Shown in pieces: positions 1-7,053 of a stretch of 64,000 nucleotides of DNA (its first letter is position 1; the number at the start of each line of letters is the position of its first letter). The stretch is from Pseudomonas tolaasii NCPPB 2192 (GTDB lineage Bacteria > Pseudomonadota > Gammaproteobacteria > Pseudomonadales > Pseudomonadaceae). The translations under genes and the position numbers were made by a program. Below the pieces are notes generated by a model that was not told where the DNA came from, did not search any database, and saw only the letters and a list, made by a program, of their open reading frames with translations. The stretch lies in the NCBI RefSeq assembly GCF_002813445.1, contig NZ_PHHD01000001.1:4216001-4280000 (forward strand), in the 5' to 3' direction.

Positions 1-86
1 CGGCGTTCCTCTATTCCCTGGGCGCGTGCCGCCCAGAGAGCCAAGTCGGCGCCGTTCAGGTCTTGGATAGGTGATTTCTCGCGCAT
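1..86 (-). CDS. Phage early protein, DUF2591-like (partial, C-terminus outside window)
   Basis: Only the first 28 codons are in the window, starting at ATG 84-86 with a GAGGT ribosome site about 7 bases upstream. The peptide begins MREKSPIQDLNGADL and continues LALWAARAQG. The pattern 'DL-G-AL-WA-A-A-G' resembles the N-terminus of the phage DUF2591 family, small proteins of unknown role in early regions. It belongs to the leftward early operon. Confidence 0.6.
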   Translation of the reverse strand, partial: MREKSPIQDLNGADLALWAARAQGIEER

Positions 87-104
87 AGGAATACCTCGCC
101 CGCC

Positions 105-187
105 GCTCACCGGCCGGCATGTAGGGGGGGATTGAGGCGATAGACCTGTAATGTCTATCAAGCAGGGTTTACTATTCCAATAGGAAT
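105..187. promoter_or_regulatory. Intergenic region with inverted repeats before the rightward gene
   Basis: This gap between divergent genes holds a CTCACCGGCCGGCATGTAGGGGG element (105-127, related copies at about 42,434 and 42,794) and a perfect 7-bp inverted repeat, GATAGAC-N7-GTCTATC at 139-159. A smaller one, ATTCC-N4-GGAAT, lies at 174-187. The 139-159 repeat could be an operator or an RNA hairpin. I see no convincing -35/-10 pair. Confidence 0.4.
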
Positions 188-211
188 CCACATCAGAAAG
201 GCAAGAACAAT

Positions 212-688
212 ATGGATATTCAGAACATCGAAAAGATAAATTTTTCAATAGCGTCAAATCTTACGATTATATTGATAGGCTTTATCGTTCCGGGTTTTTT
301 ACTTTGGTACTTGCACAGCCCTGCGCTTTTCGAGCGGCTAGATTTTTTCAAGTTGCTAATGCTTTCTGTAGCTGTGTGTTTACCAACATTTTTAATTCAG
401 TTCGTTACCACTGCGCTGATGTACAGGTTGATTTCAGATTCACGCCCTGAGCTTTCGGAGCTTTGGGGTACGCCTGTGGATTGGTTTGTTCGCCACGGAT
501 ACACAAATTCCATAAATATGTATTCCTTAATATTTATTATTTGGTTGTTTGATCTAGGTGCGAGATCAACTATATGGGTGGTTGCCGGTGGTATAGTGTT
601 CGCTTTTCTATCTGAGTTATTTCATTATCGATTATTCTTAAAGAGGCCTAGCTCTCTTTATGGTGTTTGGTTAGTTCAAAAGCGATAG
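212..688 (+). CDS. AT-rich membrane protein, moron candidate
   Basis: 158 residues with about four hydrophobic segments (roughly 17-35, 47-70, 103-118 and 120-135), so probably an inner-membrane protein. It is the first rightward gene in an otherwise leftward early region and is clearly AT-richer than its neighbours. That points to separate acquisition and expression from the lysogen under its own promoter. A weak AAAGGC ribosome site precedes ATG 212. I do not recognise the family. Superinfection exclusion or anti-phage activity is a guess from position and topology only. Confidence 0.65.
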   Translation: MDIQNIEKINFSIASNLTIILIGFIVPGFLLWYLHSPALFERLDFFKLLMLSVAVCLPTFLIQFVTTALMYRLISDSRPELSELWGTPVDWFVRHGYTNSINMYSLIFIIWLFDLGARSTIWVVAGGIVFAFLSELFHYRLFLKRPSSLYGVWLVQKR

Positions 689-713
689 GGCGATTAGGTA
701 ATAAGGGTGGCGA

Positions 714-1355
714 TCATGGCGTCACCCGTTTGAACTCGACCACCCAGACCCACGGGTTGGCGTTCCACGACTCGGCGCCGTTGATCCCCACCCACAACTC
801 GCGCCAAGCGTCGAAAGGGTCAGTCCATCTGCCCGGGCCTGGTTCAGATTTGAAGGGATGGAAAGCGTAATCACCGTCACCCTGGTGGATTCGGTTGATG
901 CCCTCGGCGATGTAGCGGCTTTCGAACGCGGTCTCCCCATCGCCATCCTGCAACCGCTCGACGCGCACGTCGGTGATCTCCAGCAGGATGCGGCTGTGCC
1001 GCCGGAACATGTGAATGGCAGGTGTCCACTTCTTCACTTGGCAGTGCGCGCCGTCGTCGGTGTCGGCGCGATACGTCAGCCGGCAGCCGATATCGGCGTG
1101 AGTCTCGCGCACCCACAGCCGGTCGCCGGGCTTGCCGTAGGGGCAGGCAATTGGGTATTCCATGCCCTCATGGTCAGACGTGAAGTCGCCAAATGCGTTG
1201 TATGGCCACCAGTCGTTGCCGTGGTCAAGCATGCTGAAGCCGTAGGCGTGCGCCTTGGTCGCTTTCACTGGCCGCCGCGTGACCGTCTTCCGGCCTTCCT
1301 GGATGGCGCGCACCATCGGCGCCGAGAACAGGATGGGACGCTCCTTGACGTTCAC
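714..1355 (-). CDS. ASCH-like phage early protein
   Basis: 213 residues from a GTG start at 1353-1355 that overlaps the stop of the upstream gene as GTGA and has a strong GGGAGGTGG ribosome site; an in-frame ATG further upstream would lie inside the previous gene. The N-terminus reads KERPILFSAPMVRAIQEGRK-TVTRR, typical of phage ASCH-superfamily proteins (PUA-like fold, RNA or nucleotide binding). The later W-V-E motif (GDRLWVRE) fits too. Translationally coupled to the upstream gene. The exact role in the phage is unknown. Confidence 0.7.
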   Translation of the reverse strand: MNVKERPILFSAPMVRAIQEGRKTVTRRPVKATKAHAYGFSMLDHGNDWWPYNAFGDFTSDHEGMEYPIACPYGKPGDRLWVRETHADIGCRLTYRADTDDGAHCQVKKWTPAIHMFRRHSRILLEITDVRVERLQDGDGETAFESRYIAEGINRIHQGDGDYAFHPFKSEPGPGRWTDPFDAWRELWVGINGAESWNANPWVWVVEFKRVTP

Positions 1356-1681
1356 GGTGCCACCTCCCGGCGCGCCCACCAGCAGACCGGGCCGTCGTCA
1401 GTGTCATGAATAGCGAGGCAGAACCAGCCTTCACCATCTGGGCGATCTGGTTCCCAGTAGCTGCAGTCCGGGTCGCCAGCTTCGAAATAGCGCTCAGAGA
1501 CCGCTTCGTCGCTGTGGTATTCGAGGCTCACCATCTGCACCTCCAACGACTGCTCGGCAACCCAGGCTTTGACCTTATCACCGTCGCCCTCGTCGAAGGG
1601 CGGCATATCTGGGTGAGCGAACATGCCGTATTCATCGCGCACGACCGGGGCTGACTGGATCAATTTGATTTCTTCAGGCAT
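1352..1681 (-). CDS. Phage early hypothetical protein, paralogue of the 43.5-kb gene
   Basis: 109 residues, acidic. The C-terminal part (GEGWFCLAIHDTDDGPVCWW) is clearly homologous to the protein at 43,524-43,952 (GDGWFLFSIHDTEDGPVCVW), and the region upstream of both starts is identical over 48 bases. No catalytic motif is recognised. An AAGGACG ribosome site lies upstream of ATG 1681, and the gene overlaps the downstream ASCH-like gene by 4 bases. Confidence 0.7.
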   Translation of the reverse strand: MPEEIKLIQSAPVVRDEYGMFAHPDMPPFDEGDGDKVKAWVAEQSLEVQMVSLEYHSDEAVSERYFEAGDPDCSYWEPDRPDGEGWFCLAIHDTDDGPVCWWARREVAP

Positions 1682-1726
1682 GACTTCGTCCTTGCCGCTA
1701 TAGCGGCTGACTTTGAAGGGGGAGGG
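1679..1726. repeat. Module A copy 1: 48-nt block with perfect palindrome
   Basis: The block covers the start codon and leader of the leftward gene at 1352-1681 and contains the perfect palindrome GCCGCTATAGCGGC (1694-1707). The same 48 bases recur without change at 43,950-43,997. After both copies a different rightward gene follows. Probably a conserved leader or hairpin that also serves as homology for recombination. Confidence 0.85.
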
Positions 1727-1840
1727 CTACAGCGAGGGATTGACGTGTTTCAGTGCGTAACGCTTGTTTGCGATGGAATAACGGCTGCTCAGCTGCGTCA
1801 TACGCAATATTTTCATAGCCGGTAGTGGTAGGAAGTCTTT

Positions 1841-2365
1841 ATGAGGAAGCCAATTTTCTTGAGTCTTCGCAATGCTCAGGTTCTTGCGATTGCGTTGAGG
1901 GCTGGGTCCATAGCAATCATTGTAAATATGGCCATGCTGGCAGTGGCTGATAAGTTTGGACTAGTCACCGCTCGAGGCGGCCTTCTCAAGTTGGCGTCGA
2001 ATTTTCTGGTCGCGCAAATGAGTCAATACGGGGAAGCTCAGGCTGCTTCATGGCTGATAGATTTCACCGGCACACCTGTTTTTCAGGCTGCTTTTCATTT
2101 TGTTGTGGGCTTACTCATGGCAGTGGTGTTCGTGAAATTCGCGGGTGGATATTTAGAGCGATATGCCTGGTCTGCGGGCCTTATCGCAGCAACATTTGTT
2201 TGGATCATCAATGCCGCGGTCATTCTTCCTCTTCTGGGAGAGGGCGTTGCGGGAAGCCATGCAATTAGCCCAACTGGCATTATCTACTTCGCAGTTGCCC
2301 ACACGGCATTTTTCATACTCCTTTCATTAGATGCCAAGCGTCGTCTTATTGCTGAATCACCCTAG
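1841..2365 (+). CDS. Integral membrane protein, moron candidate
   Basis: 174 residues with four predicted membrane segments (about 15-38, 78-98, 108-132 and 144-163). It is rightward between leftward early genes and sits directly behind module A. An AGGAAG ribosome site lies 7 bases upstream of ATG 1841. Its 3' end overlaps the end of the convergent gene at 2346. Function not recognised; a lysogenic-conversion role is inferred from context only. Confidence 0.65.
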   Translation: MRKPIFLSLRNAQVLAIALRAGSIAIIVNMAMLAVADKFGLVTARGGLLKLASNFLVAQMSQYGEAQAASWLIDFTGTPVFQAAFHFVVGLLMAVVFVKFAGGYLERYAWSAGLIAATFVWIINAAVILPLLGEGVAGSHAISPTGIIYFAVAHTAFFILLSLDAKRRLIAESP

Positions 2366-2555
2366 CGAGCGGCGTTGCCTCGAATGTTCGGCAGCAGCAG
2401 GCGCTGAAAAGCCACCAGCGCCTCATGTACATCTCGGCGCAGTCGGCGGACATGATGTGCAGGTACGGGGTTTGCTGGGCGCGTTTGATGATCCAGGCGG
2501 CAACCGCCGGGCGCGCAAGCAGCTTGGCGACAATGCGCCAGAGCAAGTTGATCAC
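2346..2555 (-). CDS. Small phage early protein ending in an MRRWWLF-type region
   Basis: About 69 residues from a GTG start at 2553-2555, chosen because a good AAGGA ribosome site lies 6 bases upstream; the ATG at 2576 has none. It contains a short hydrophobic N-terminal stretch (INLLWRIVAKLL) and the sequence PYLHIMSADCAEMYMRRWWLF, which looks like a conserved phage core. The last 20 residues overlap the end of the rightward gene at 1841-2365 and may be foreign read-through after cassette insertion. Confidence 0.55.
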   Translation of the reverse strand: MINLLWRIVAKLLARPAVAAWIIKRAQQTPYLHIMSADCAEMYMRRWWLFSACCCRTFEATPLARVIQQ

Positions 2556-2598
2556 GGGGAGTCCTTGCCGGGCCATGCCCGGGCTGTGGAGTGGAGAG

Positions 2599-2775
2599 TT
2601 AAAGCGATGCTTCGCCGGTGTCGATCTTGCGGAGCTCTGTAACCTCGATGCGGTTGGTGCCGTCGGTGATCACCCAGCACGGCAGTTCAAGATTTCGGAA
2701 GGTGCCGTGGTAATTGCGGTAGGCGCCGAGCGCCGCTTTCCTGAAACAGTCCGCGACAACTTTGCCAATAGGCAT
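2599..2775 (-). CDS. Small phage protein, 58 aa
   Basis: Begins MPIGKVVADCFRK and ends IDTGEASL. It reads as a convincing small globular protein (LPCWVITDGTNRIEVTEL suggests a beta-rich core). It lies directly behind the G10 tract at 2782-2791. With nine Gs instead of ten it would be fused in frame to the upstream protein through a GGGQP linker. It may therefore be an independent gene or the C-terminal half of a frameshifted one. Confidence 0.5.
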   Translation of the reverse strand: MPIGKVVADCFRKAALGAYRNYHGTFRNLELPCWVITDGTNRIEVTELRKIDTGEASL

Positions 2776-2968
2776 TGGCTGCCCCCCCCCCTAGCAGACA
2801 GAGATCGAACACAGCAGCGTTTTGAATGCGTTTTGCTGCCGCGCGGATGGTGTTCGGGGCCAGTTGGAATTCCTTGGCGACCTCAACGACGTGCTTATAG
2901 ACCAAGGCGTCGTGTATTCGCTGATCGCGCTCGCCGTTGCGCAGGCCAGCGTAGATGACTGCTTGCAT
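2687..2968 (-). CDS. Phage early protein with helix-turn-helix-like segment, possibly frameshifted
   Basis: The first about 60 residues are credible: MQAVIYAGLRNGERDQRIHD followed by a helical stretch VVEVAKEFQLAPNTIRAAAKR that resembles a DNA-binding helix-turn-helix. After residue 60 the frame crosses a run of ten Gs. From there it reads AANAYWQSCRGLF and a basic tail that looks non-native. A GGAGAT ribosome site precedes ATG 2968. Removing one G would join it to the downstream 58-residue frame. Confidence 0.55.
   Translation of the reverse strand: MQAVIYAGLRNGERDQRIHDALVYKHVVEVAKEFQLAPNTIRAAAKRIQNAAVFDLCLLGGGAANAYWQSCRGLFQESGARRLPQLPRHLPKS
2782..2791. repeat. Homopolymer of ten G (minus strand)
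   Basis: Ten consecutive C on the plus strand lie at the junction of two leftward reading frames. A change of one base switches between separate and fused frames. This is either a phase-variable tract or a sequencing or replication error. Confidence 0.7.
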
Positions 2969-2992
2969 GGGTTATCTCCAAGCGTGCGCCTG

Positions 2993-3016
2993 CCTCGCCG
3001 GCTGGCGTGATTCGTT
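2993..3016. repeat. Module B copy 1
   Basis: CCTCGCCGGCTGGCGTGATT followed by CGTT, containing the small hairpin CGCC-GGCT-GGCG (2996-3007). Copies lie at 3301-3322 and 47,122-47,145. This copy and the one at 3301 flank the rightward gene 3068-3271 as direct repeats. Confidence 0.8.
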
Positions 3017-3067
3017 TAAAGGGGGTATTGATGTACTTCGGACATTCGGCCCGTTAGGGGAACTGAT

Positions 3068-3271
3068 ATGGCCTGGGTAGTTGTGCTTACAAGTCCCGGC
3101 GGCGACAGATTTTATGGTGAAGCTATCGATCGCGATGGCATTCGATATCGTTGTGCCACTCCGGCTCAAGCGGAAGCCTTTCAGACAAAGTCAGACGCAG
3201 AAGCAAGCTTCTATTACTTCCGATTTATGAGGGCCTTGGACGGATATCAGATTGAGGCAGTAGAGATCTAA
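3068..3271 (+). CDS. Small hypothetical protein flanked by direct repeats
   Basis: 67 residues with a good AGGGGAA ribosome site before ATG 3068. No membrane segment. A YGEAIDRDGIRYRC strand-rich N-terminus and a helical C-terminus suggest a small globular protein. It lies between two copies of module B and runs against the surrounding leftward genes, so I treat it as a one-gene cassette. Function unknown. Confidence 0.6.
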   Translation: MAWVVVLTSPGGDRFYGEAIDRDGIRYRCATPAQAEAFQTKSDAEASFYYFRFMRALDGYQIEAVEI

Positions 3272-3300
3272 GTGGCTCATGCGTTATCTGTGCGCATGTT

Positions 3301-3322
3301 TCGCCGGCTGGCGTGATTCGTT
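3301..3322. repeat. Module B copy 2
   Basis: TCGCCGGCTGGCGTGATTCG plus TT, the same hairpin sequence as at 2993-3016. It closes the 3068-3271 cassette and opens the next rightward frame at 3370. Confidence 0.8.
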
Positions 3323-3369
3323 AGTTTGGTCTATTGATTTGCACCCGACACAGCCAAACGGTGGCAGCT

Positions 3370-3570
3370 ATGAGCGCGAAAACCGATGTGGAAGCGATAC
3401 GCCTTATCGACGATGAGGTAGTGCGGCTGCTCAGCCTTCCAGAGGAAAGGCTTGAGGCCGAGGTGCGCCTGGGGCTCAAGCTGATCGCTGACCTGGCCCG
3501 GTGGCGTGACCTTATCGACTACCGAGCCTGCTGGCACAGTTTGTTGATATGGGGTATTACGGGTGACCGG
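3370..3570 (+). pseudogene. Rightward ORF fragment without its own stop
   Basis: From ATG 3370 the frame reads MSAKTDVEAIRLIDDEVVRL, then a helical, acidic-basic patterned segment (LGLKLIADLARWRDLIDYRA) that looks like genuine coding sequence. Near 3541 it runs into a sequence shared with 47,145-47,189 and then stays open antisense to the leftward gene 3583-4005. I take the N-terminal 60 or so residues as a real but truncated or frameshifted cassette gene. The exact end is uncertain. Confidence 0.35.
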
Positions 3571-3582
3571 CATGGAGTCGGA

Positions 3583-4005
3583 TCAGGCGGCTACGGCGTC
3601 TTCGAATTTGATCAGCAGGCTGCGAGTGTCGTTGGTGCAGCCGTCTTCTTTGACGCAGTACGTGGCCGGGGTGTGTTCGTAGATCCGTGTGATAACGCCT
3701 TGTTTGACCCTGGTGCCGATAGGCAGCGGCGGCTCGGGCTTGAACTCTTCAGCCCACGCCTTAACCGCCAGGTCCTCGGCCCGATCTACGAGATAGTCGA
3801 CCTCGTCCAGCGCTTCCATGTCATCCCGCGTAGTGTCCCAGGACGCATACTTATCGAGTTCCTTTGCCAGCTCAAAACCGTCCATGTGGCGGCGGTAGTG
3901 CTGGGCGATGGTGTCGGCATCTCCATTTATCTTTTCAGCAACAACGGTGCAAGCCGCGAGGATCATTGCTTTATCAGCCTTCGGGCGTGGAGGAATGTTG
4001 CTCAT
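3583..4005 (-). CDS. Phage early hypothetical protein, 140 aa
   Basis: Starts MSNIPPRPKADKAM with a GGAGAT ribosome site; the leader resembles that of the gene at 2968 (GGAGATAACCC/GGAGATAATCC). Mostly helical N-terminus, acidic centre and a beta-rich C-terminus with two cysteines. It belongs to the leftward early operon. No family recognised. Confidence 0.65.
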   Translation of the reverse strand: MSNIPPRPKADKAMILAACTVVAEKINGDADTIAQHYRRHMDGFELAKELDKYASWDTTRDDMEALDEVDYLVDRAEDLAVKAWAEEFKPEPPLPIGTRVKQGVITRIYEHTPATYCVKEDGCTNDTRSLLIKFEDAVAA

Positions 4006-4024
4006 GGATTATCTCCAGTCAGGC

Positions 4025-4051
4025 GCCGCCCTCCGTGATATCGGATGGAGG
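4025..4051. repeat. Module C copy 1 (hairpin)
   Basis: GCCGCCCTCCG leads into the hairpin CCTCC-N12-GGAGG (4030-4051). Related sequence lies at 4328-4351, on the other side of the small rightward gene 4119-4295, and at 47,707-47,732. Confidence 0.65.
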
Positions 4052-4118
4052 CGGAATGATTGATAGCGTTACTGGGTGGGGAAATTTACAATTTCTGTTT
4101 TATCATGGAGATGAATAG

Positions 4119-4295
4119 ATGTTCCCCAAGTACGTGCGTCCGGTTGGCTATGGTTTGGTGGTAGTAGGAACGATCTCACTACTATTTTCGGCATTCGAGT
4201 TATTTGCGGGAAGAGACTCTCTGTTCGCCGTGGCTAAATCAGCAGTGTTTGTTCTGGTTGGTGTTTGGATTATCAAGAGCGCAGTGAAGGTCTAG
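4119..4295 (+). CDS. Small two-helix membrane protein, 58 aa
   Basis: Reads MFPKYVRPVGYGLVVVGTIS and continues through two hydrophobic segments (about 10-30 and 37-55), ending KSAVKV. A GGAG ribosome site lies 7 bases before ATG 4119. It is rightward, AT-richer than its neighbours, and bordered on both sides by module C. It looks like another one-gene cassette; function unknown. Confidence 0.55.
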   Translation: MFPKYVRPVGYGLVVVGTISLLFSAFELFAGRDSLFAVAKSAVFVLVGVWIIKSAVKV

Positions 4296-4327
4296 CTACA
4301 TCCCAAAGTGACAATTTCACACAGCTG

Positions 4328-4351
4328 TCGCCCTCCGTTACCGGATGCAGC
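4328..4351. repeat. Module C copy 2
   Basis: TCGCCCTCCGTTACCGGATG followed by CAGC. It resembles 47,707-47,732 (CGCCCTCCGTTTACCCGATG) and flanks the 4119-4295 gene on its right. The rest of 4296-4432 holds no supported gene. Confidence 0.55.
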
Positions 4352-4432
4352 GAGTAGGGTGGGTTACGCGGCCATGAGCAAGTCGCAGAGCAGCGACGTC
4401 TGCAGAGCTGCTGGTTGAGAAACTAAGTTGGA

Positions 4433-4672
4433 TTAGCCGAACAGCGACAACTCTTTGAGTTTCCGCTCCGTGGCCCAATCGAATTTTGTCTGAGCGGTGT
4501 CAGCTTGATCCTCAGTAATCATGCCTGCGCAAGTCAGGCCGATTACAAAGCCGTGAGCTTTCGCGCCGTACTTCACTGCGAGGATCATTGATCCAGCAGT
4601 CTCGATCTCTCTGAGAATTTTTTCAGCAGCCCCCAGCGCTGCGACCGGCAAGTCGAAACTGTCACTGGTCAT
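4433..4672 (-). CDS. Hypothetical protein, 79 aa
   Basis: Start taken at ATG 4672 (MTSDSFDLPV) because GGAGTGG lies just upstream; a GTG at 4690 is in frame but less well placed. The protein is helical with a hydrophobic, glycine-rich middle (GFVIGLTCAGMITEDQ). No family recognised. Leftward, like the phage early genes. The gap 4691-4793 holds no feature that I can support. Confidence 0.55.
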   Translation of the reverse strand: MTSDSFDLPVAALGAAEKILREIETAGSMILAVKYGAKAHGFVIGLTCAGMITEDQADTAQTKFDWATERKLKELSLFG

Positions 4673-4793
4673 CGTCCACTCCGCACGCACAAGATTCTAT
4701 GGCTCTAGGCCTGACGGGGCGTCTCGCCCTTTATAAATCACGACCCTAGCAGTAACCCGGGGTTCAAAATAACGAAATGATCCGCTTATGAGC

Positions 4794-5120
4794 TCAGGCT
4801 GGCGAAAAATATTCGTCGCCTGGATCGTTGCGTAATTCTCGCAGACTTTCGCTATGAAAGGCTCGCGCCACGTTTGCGCTAATCACGATTTCGTGGCGCG
4901 GATAGCTCAAGAAGTCCGCAAGCTCGTCGTCGCCCATCAGATCCATTTTCATGATGGCGATCTGCAGGACCTCGCTGATGATCGGCACCTGGCCGCGCAG
5001 CCGAATACGCTCCATGGCCTGCTCTATGCCAGGCCTGACCTTGTGCCGCAATTCCTTCTCGGCGACCGCCAGACGCTTCTGCGCTGCCTTGGCCGATCGT
5101 TCCTGAACAGTCTTGGCCAT
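4794..5120 (-). CDS. Phage early hypothetical protein, 108 aa
   Basis: Begins MAKTVQERSAKAAQKRLAVA, a basic amphipathic helix, then RPGIEQAMERIRLRGQVPII and a helical C-terminal domain. The arrangement suggests a small DNA-binding regulator of ribbon-helix-helix type, but this is not certain. The 80 bases upstream of its start are closely similar to 47,790-47,855, so it is the positional counterpart of the broken gene at 47,733-47,789. Confidence 0.65.
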   Translation of the reverse strand: MAKTVQERSAKAAQKRLAVAEKELRHKVRPGIEQAMERIRLRGQVPIISEVLQIAIMKMDLMGDDELADFLSYPRHEIVISANVARAFHSESLRELRNDPGDEYFSPA

Positions 5121-5201
5121 GGCCTACCTCTTCTATTCCGCTGGCCGGCAGTGCCAAGCATGCTGGTCTGCGCCGCGCGGCGCTTATCTTGCTGATTCGC
5201 C

Positions 5202-5516
5202 TCATGGGGTTTCAGCGAACTTGAAGCCGTTCTCTCTGGCAATGAGCCGGGCGCGCTTGTGGTCGATGCCGAGCGTAGCGGCTGCCTTGTTGATCGACAT
5301 GCCGCTCTCGGCCCGTTGCTTGAGCCCCGGTGCCAGCCTGTCGCGTTCGGCGCGCAACTTGCTGCTGTGCCCGCCGCCATAGGTGCCGTCCTTCACGCCG
5401 CTTACGCCTTGGGCGACTTCCTGCACCCTGCGCCCGGCGCCAAAGAAGGCATCCAGCTGCTGGTTCAAGGTGTCGATGATCGAGTCACGCGGGTTGGGCA
5501 TTGGCTCGCCGATCAT
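5202..5516 (-). CDS. Phage early protein with C-terminal helix-turn-helix-like motif
   Basis: 104 residues. The last third (MSINKAAATLGIDHKRARLI) has the spacing of a helix-turn-helix, suggesting DNA binding. ATG 5516 overlaps the upstream stop as ATGA, which favours translational coupling; ATG 5501 is an alternative. Part of the leftward early operon. Confidence 0.6.
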   Translation of the reverse strand: MIGEPMPNPRDSIIDTLNQQLDAFFGAGRRVQEVAQGVSGVKDGTYGGGHSSKLRAERDRLAPGLKQRAESGMSINKAAATLGIDHKRARLIARENGFKFAETP

Positions 5517-5794
5517 TGGGCACAGCCTGAGAGCGTCACCTTCACGCCATCGGCACGAGATTCCAGCGCCTGGGCCAGGTTGCTGGCTTCCTTCCAGTTC
5601 CAGCGGAAGCCCTTCACCTTGCCGGTGGAGAGCTCCACGATGTGGTACGCGTTGCCGACGTTCTTGATCTGGAAGCGGATCTTCTGCACGGGCTGCTCCT
5701 TGCCAATCAGGGCGTAGAACTTGTCGGTGGCAATGCGGGAGCGCAAGTGCAGGGCCGCAACCCCGTCAACGCGCTGTTGAATTGATGCGTGCAT
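5513..5794 (-). CDS. Phage early hypothetical protein, 93 aa
   Basis: The sequence is mixed alpha/beta, with the central KIRFQIKNVGNAYHIVELST predicted as two strands followed by KGFRWNWKEASNLAQALE as a helix. No family identified. Its stop overlaps the start of the next leftward gene. Confidence 0.6.
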   Translation of the reverse strand: MHASIQQRVDGVAALHLRSRIATDKFYALIGKEQPVQKIRFQIKNVGNAYHIVELSTGKVKGFRWNWKEASNLAQALESRADGVKVTLSGCAQ

Positions 5795-5894
5795 GGCGAA
5801 TACCTCAGTGGGTTGCGTTTATTCGTCAGCAACCTGACCGCCTGCTGTTTGCCGTTGGGCGCAGGGGAGGGTGCTGACGGGTAAAGGCGAGGCG

Positions 5895-5924
5895 TAAAAA
5901 AGCCCGATCGGAACCGGGCTTTTC
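5895..5924 (-). terminator. Rho-independent terminator
   Basis: On the minus strand the stem AGCCCGGTTCCGATCGGGCT is followed by a run of T. It lies downstream of the leftward LuxR-type gene at 6061-6441 and separates it from the 5.8-kb genes. Confidence 0.7.
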
Positions 5925-6060
5925 GTTCTGTCACAAACGCCTCCGTGCGTGACAGGTCAGCAGAGCCCTTTGGGGCCGTGCAGGTATCTTTGTTTTTACA
6001 TGGCTGCCAATCCTCCGTGCAGGGTTGCAATTGCGGCGACTCGCTCTGGCAGTTGTTTGA

Positions 6061-6441
6061 TCAGGCGAGCAACACCGGCTGTTCGGCGCGGCGCACCATC
6101 CTGACTTGTGCAGTGCGACGTTCCGGCACCCGGCGATCACGACGCATCGACTCATCACCGATCATTGCGTGCATGGCGATCAGCGCTGCCAGGACAAAGC
6201 ACATCGGCGAGATGATCTGGCGGCGCATGGCCTCGGCGATCATCGCTGTCTGGCGGGTCACGCCGAGCTTGAACATCGCGCAGGAAAGACGCTTGGCCAC
6301 GGTGCAGGCTGCCACGTCGAACTGACGGGCAATCTCCTTTGCCGTCATGCCCTGGGCGGCGCCCAGCAGGTAATGCAGTTCTTTTGGCGCAAGGCCACGT
6401 CCGAGGTGACCCTTCCATACGCCGCTGATGATTTCGTCCAT
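6061..6441 (-). CDS. LuxR-type helix-turn-helix phage regulator
   Basis: 126 residues from ATG 6441 (MDEIISGVWKGHLGRGLAPK), with GGGAG upstream; the frame is open further but that part lacks coding character. Residues about 18-60 form a LuxR/GerE-like helix-turn-helix (LAPKELHYLLGAAQGMTAKE, IARQFDVAACTVAKRL). The C-terminal half holds a hydrophobic segment (ISPMCFVLAALIAMHAMIG) and a basic tail. Such small LuxR-C proteins are common in Pseudomonas prophages; the target is unknown. Confidence 0.7.
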   Translation of the reverse strand: MDEIISGVWKGHLGRGLAPKELHYLLGAAQGMTAKEIARQFDVAACTVAKRLSCAMFKLGVTRQTAMIAEAMRRQIISPMCFVLAALIAMHAMIGDESMRRDRRVPERRTAQVRMVRRAEQPVLLA

Positions 6442-6976
6442 CGCTTTGACTCCCGGTTGGTTTCCCGTCAGGCCCTGTTTCCAAGGCCTATCGGTGAAAC
6501 CCCCGGCCTCGCTACTGGCGACAGGCCGGGGTTGTTGCGTCAGCGGTGTGGCCCGTTGCCCGCTGCTGATTGCAGGGCTGGCCGTTCGTCTTCGTGGGTG
6601 GGCTTCGAGCTTCCTACTCACAGCGTCAAACAGCATTTGTTCGCCGTGGATCACAGGTCCTTACAACATGCACGCTACAGCTCTGAGTGCCCTGATTGAG
6701 TGGGGCAGGGTGCATGAGGTCCGGCGCGCCCAGCCGAAGCTATCGGGCCCGCTAATTCAAATCTTATGGAGCGTGCCTTGACCCGCTACTGGCGTCGGTC
6801 ACCGGCTTGAATCAAATGTTTCTCCAGCCGCGGGCCTTTCGGCTTGTTCTCCCGCTGGATAACTGTTCTTGGCGCTTTACGCTGCACGCCCGGGTCAGTT
6901 GCCAACCCTCTGAACCGTTGAGGCCGGTTCATCGCTGCCTTCCATCTGGCCGGTTGTTATCCGGCGATGACTTAAG
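6442..6976. other. Long intergenic region
   Basis: No strong coding sequence. The only candidate is the 37-residue rightward frame at 6668-6781. The region leads into the operator pair at 6977-7016. I see no tRNA or clear terminator here. Confidence 0.5.
6668..6781 (+). CDS. Possible 37-residue peptide
   Basis: Reads MHATALSALIEWGRVHEVRR and ends GPLIQILWSVP. The amphipathic N-terminal helix and proline-rich end look protein-like, but the ribosome site is poor and the length makes chance likely. Confidence 0.3.
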   Translation: MHATALSALIEWGRVHEVRRAQPKLSGPLIQILWSVP

Positions 6977-7016
6977 TTAACCGGCGGTTTATGTATCAGT
7001 CAATACCGCCGGTTAA
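6977..7016. promoter_or_regulatory. Two remote copies of the CI/Cro operator
   Basis: TTAACCGGCGGTTTA (6977-6991) and AATACCGCCGGTTAA (7002-7016) match the palindrome TTAACCG-N-CGGTTAA found three times between cI and cro at 10.6 kb. Their centres are 25 bases apart. They sit upstream of the rightward DUF1654 gene, which suggests repressor control of that gene or of leftward transcription (an OL-like site). Confidence 0.8.
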
Positions 7017-7053
7017 TTTATTTTGCGTGCTGGTGGGGTAAGATCTTTGTATG

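Noticed and set aside
858..1409. Rightward frame of 183 codons
   Set aside because: Antisense to the ASCH-like gene; no start signal.
3334..4038. Rightward 234-codon gene
   Set aside because: Only the first 60 or so codons after ATG 3370 look coding; the remainder is antisense to the leftward gene 3583-4005.
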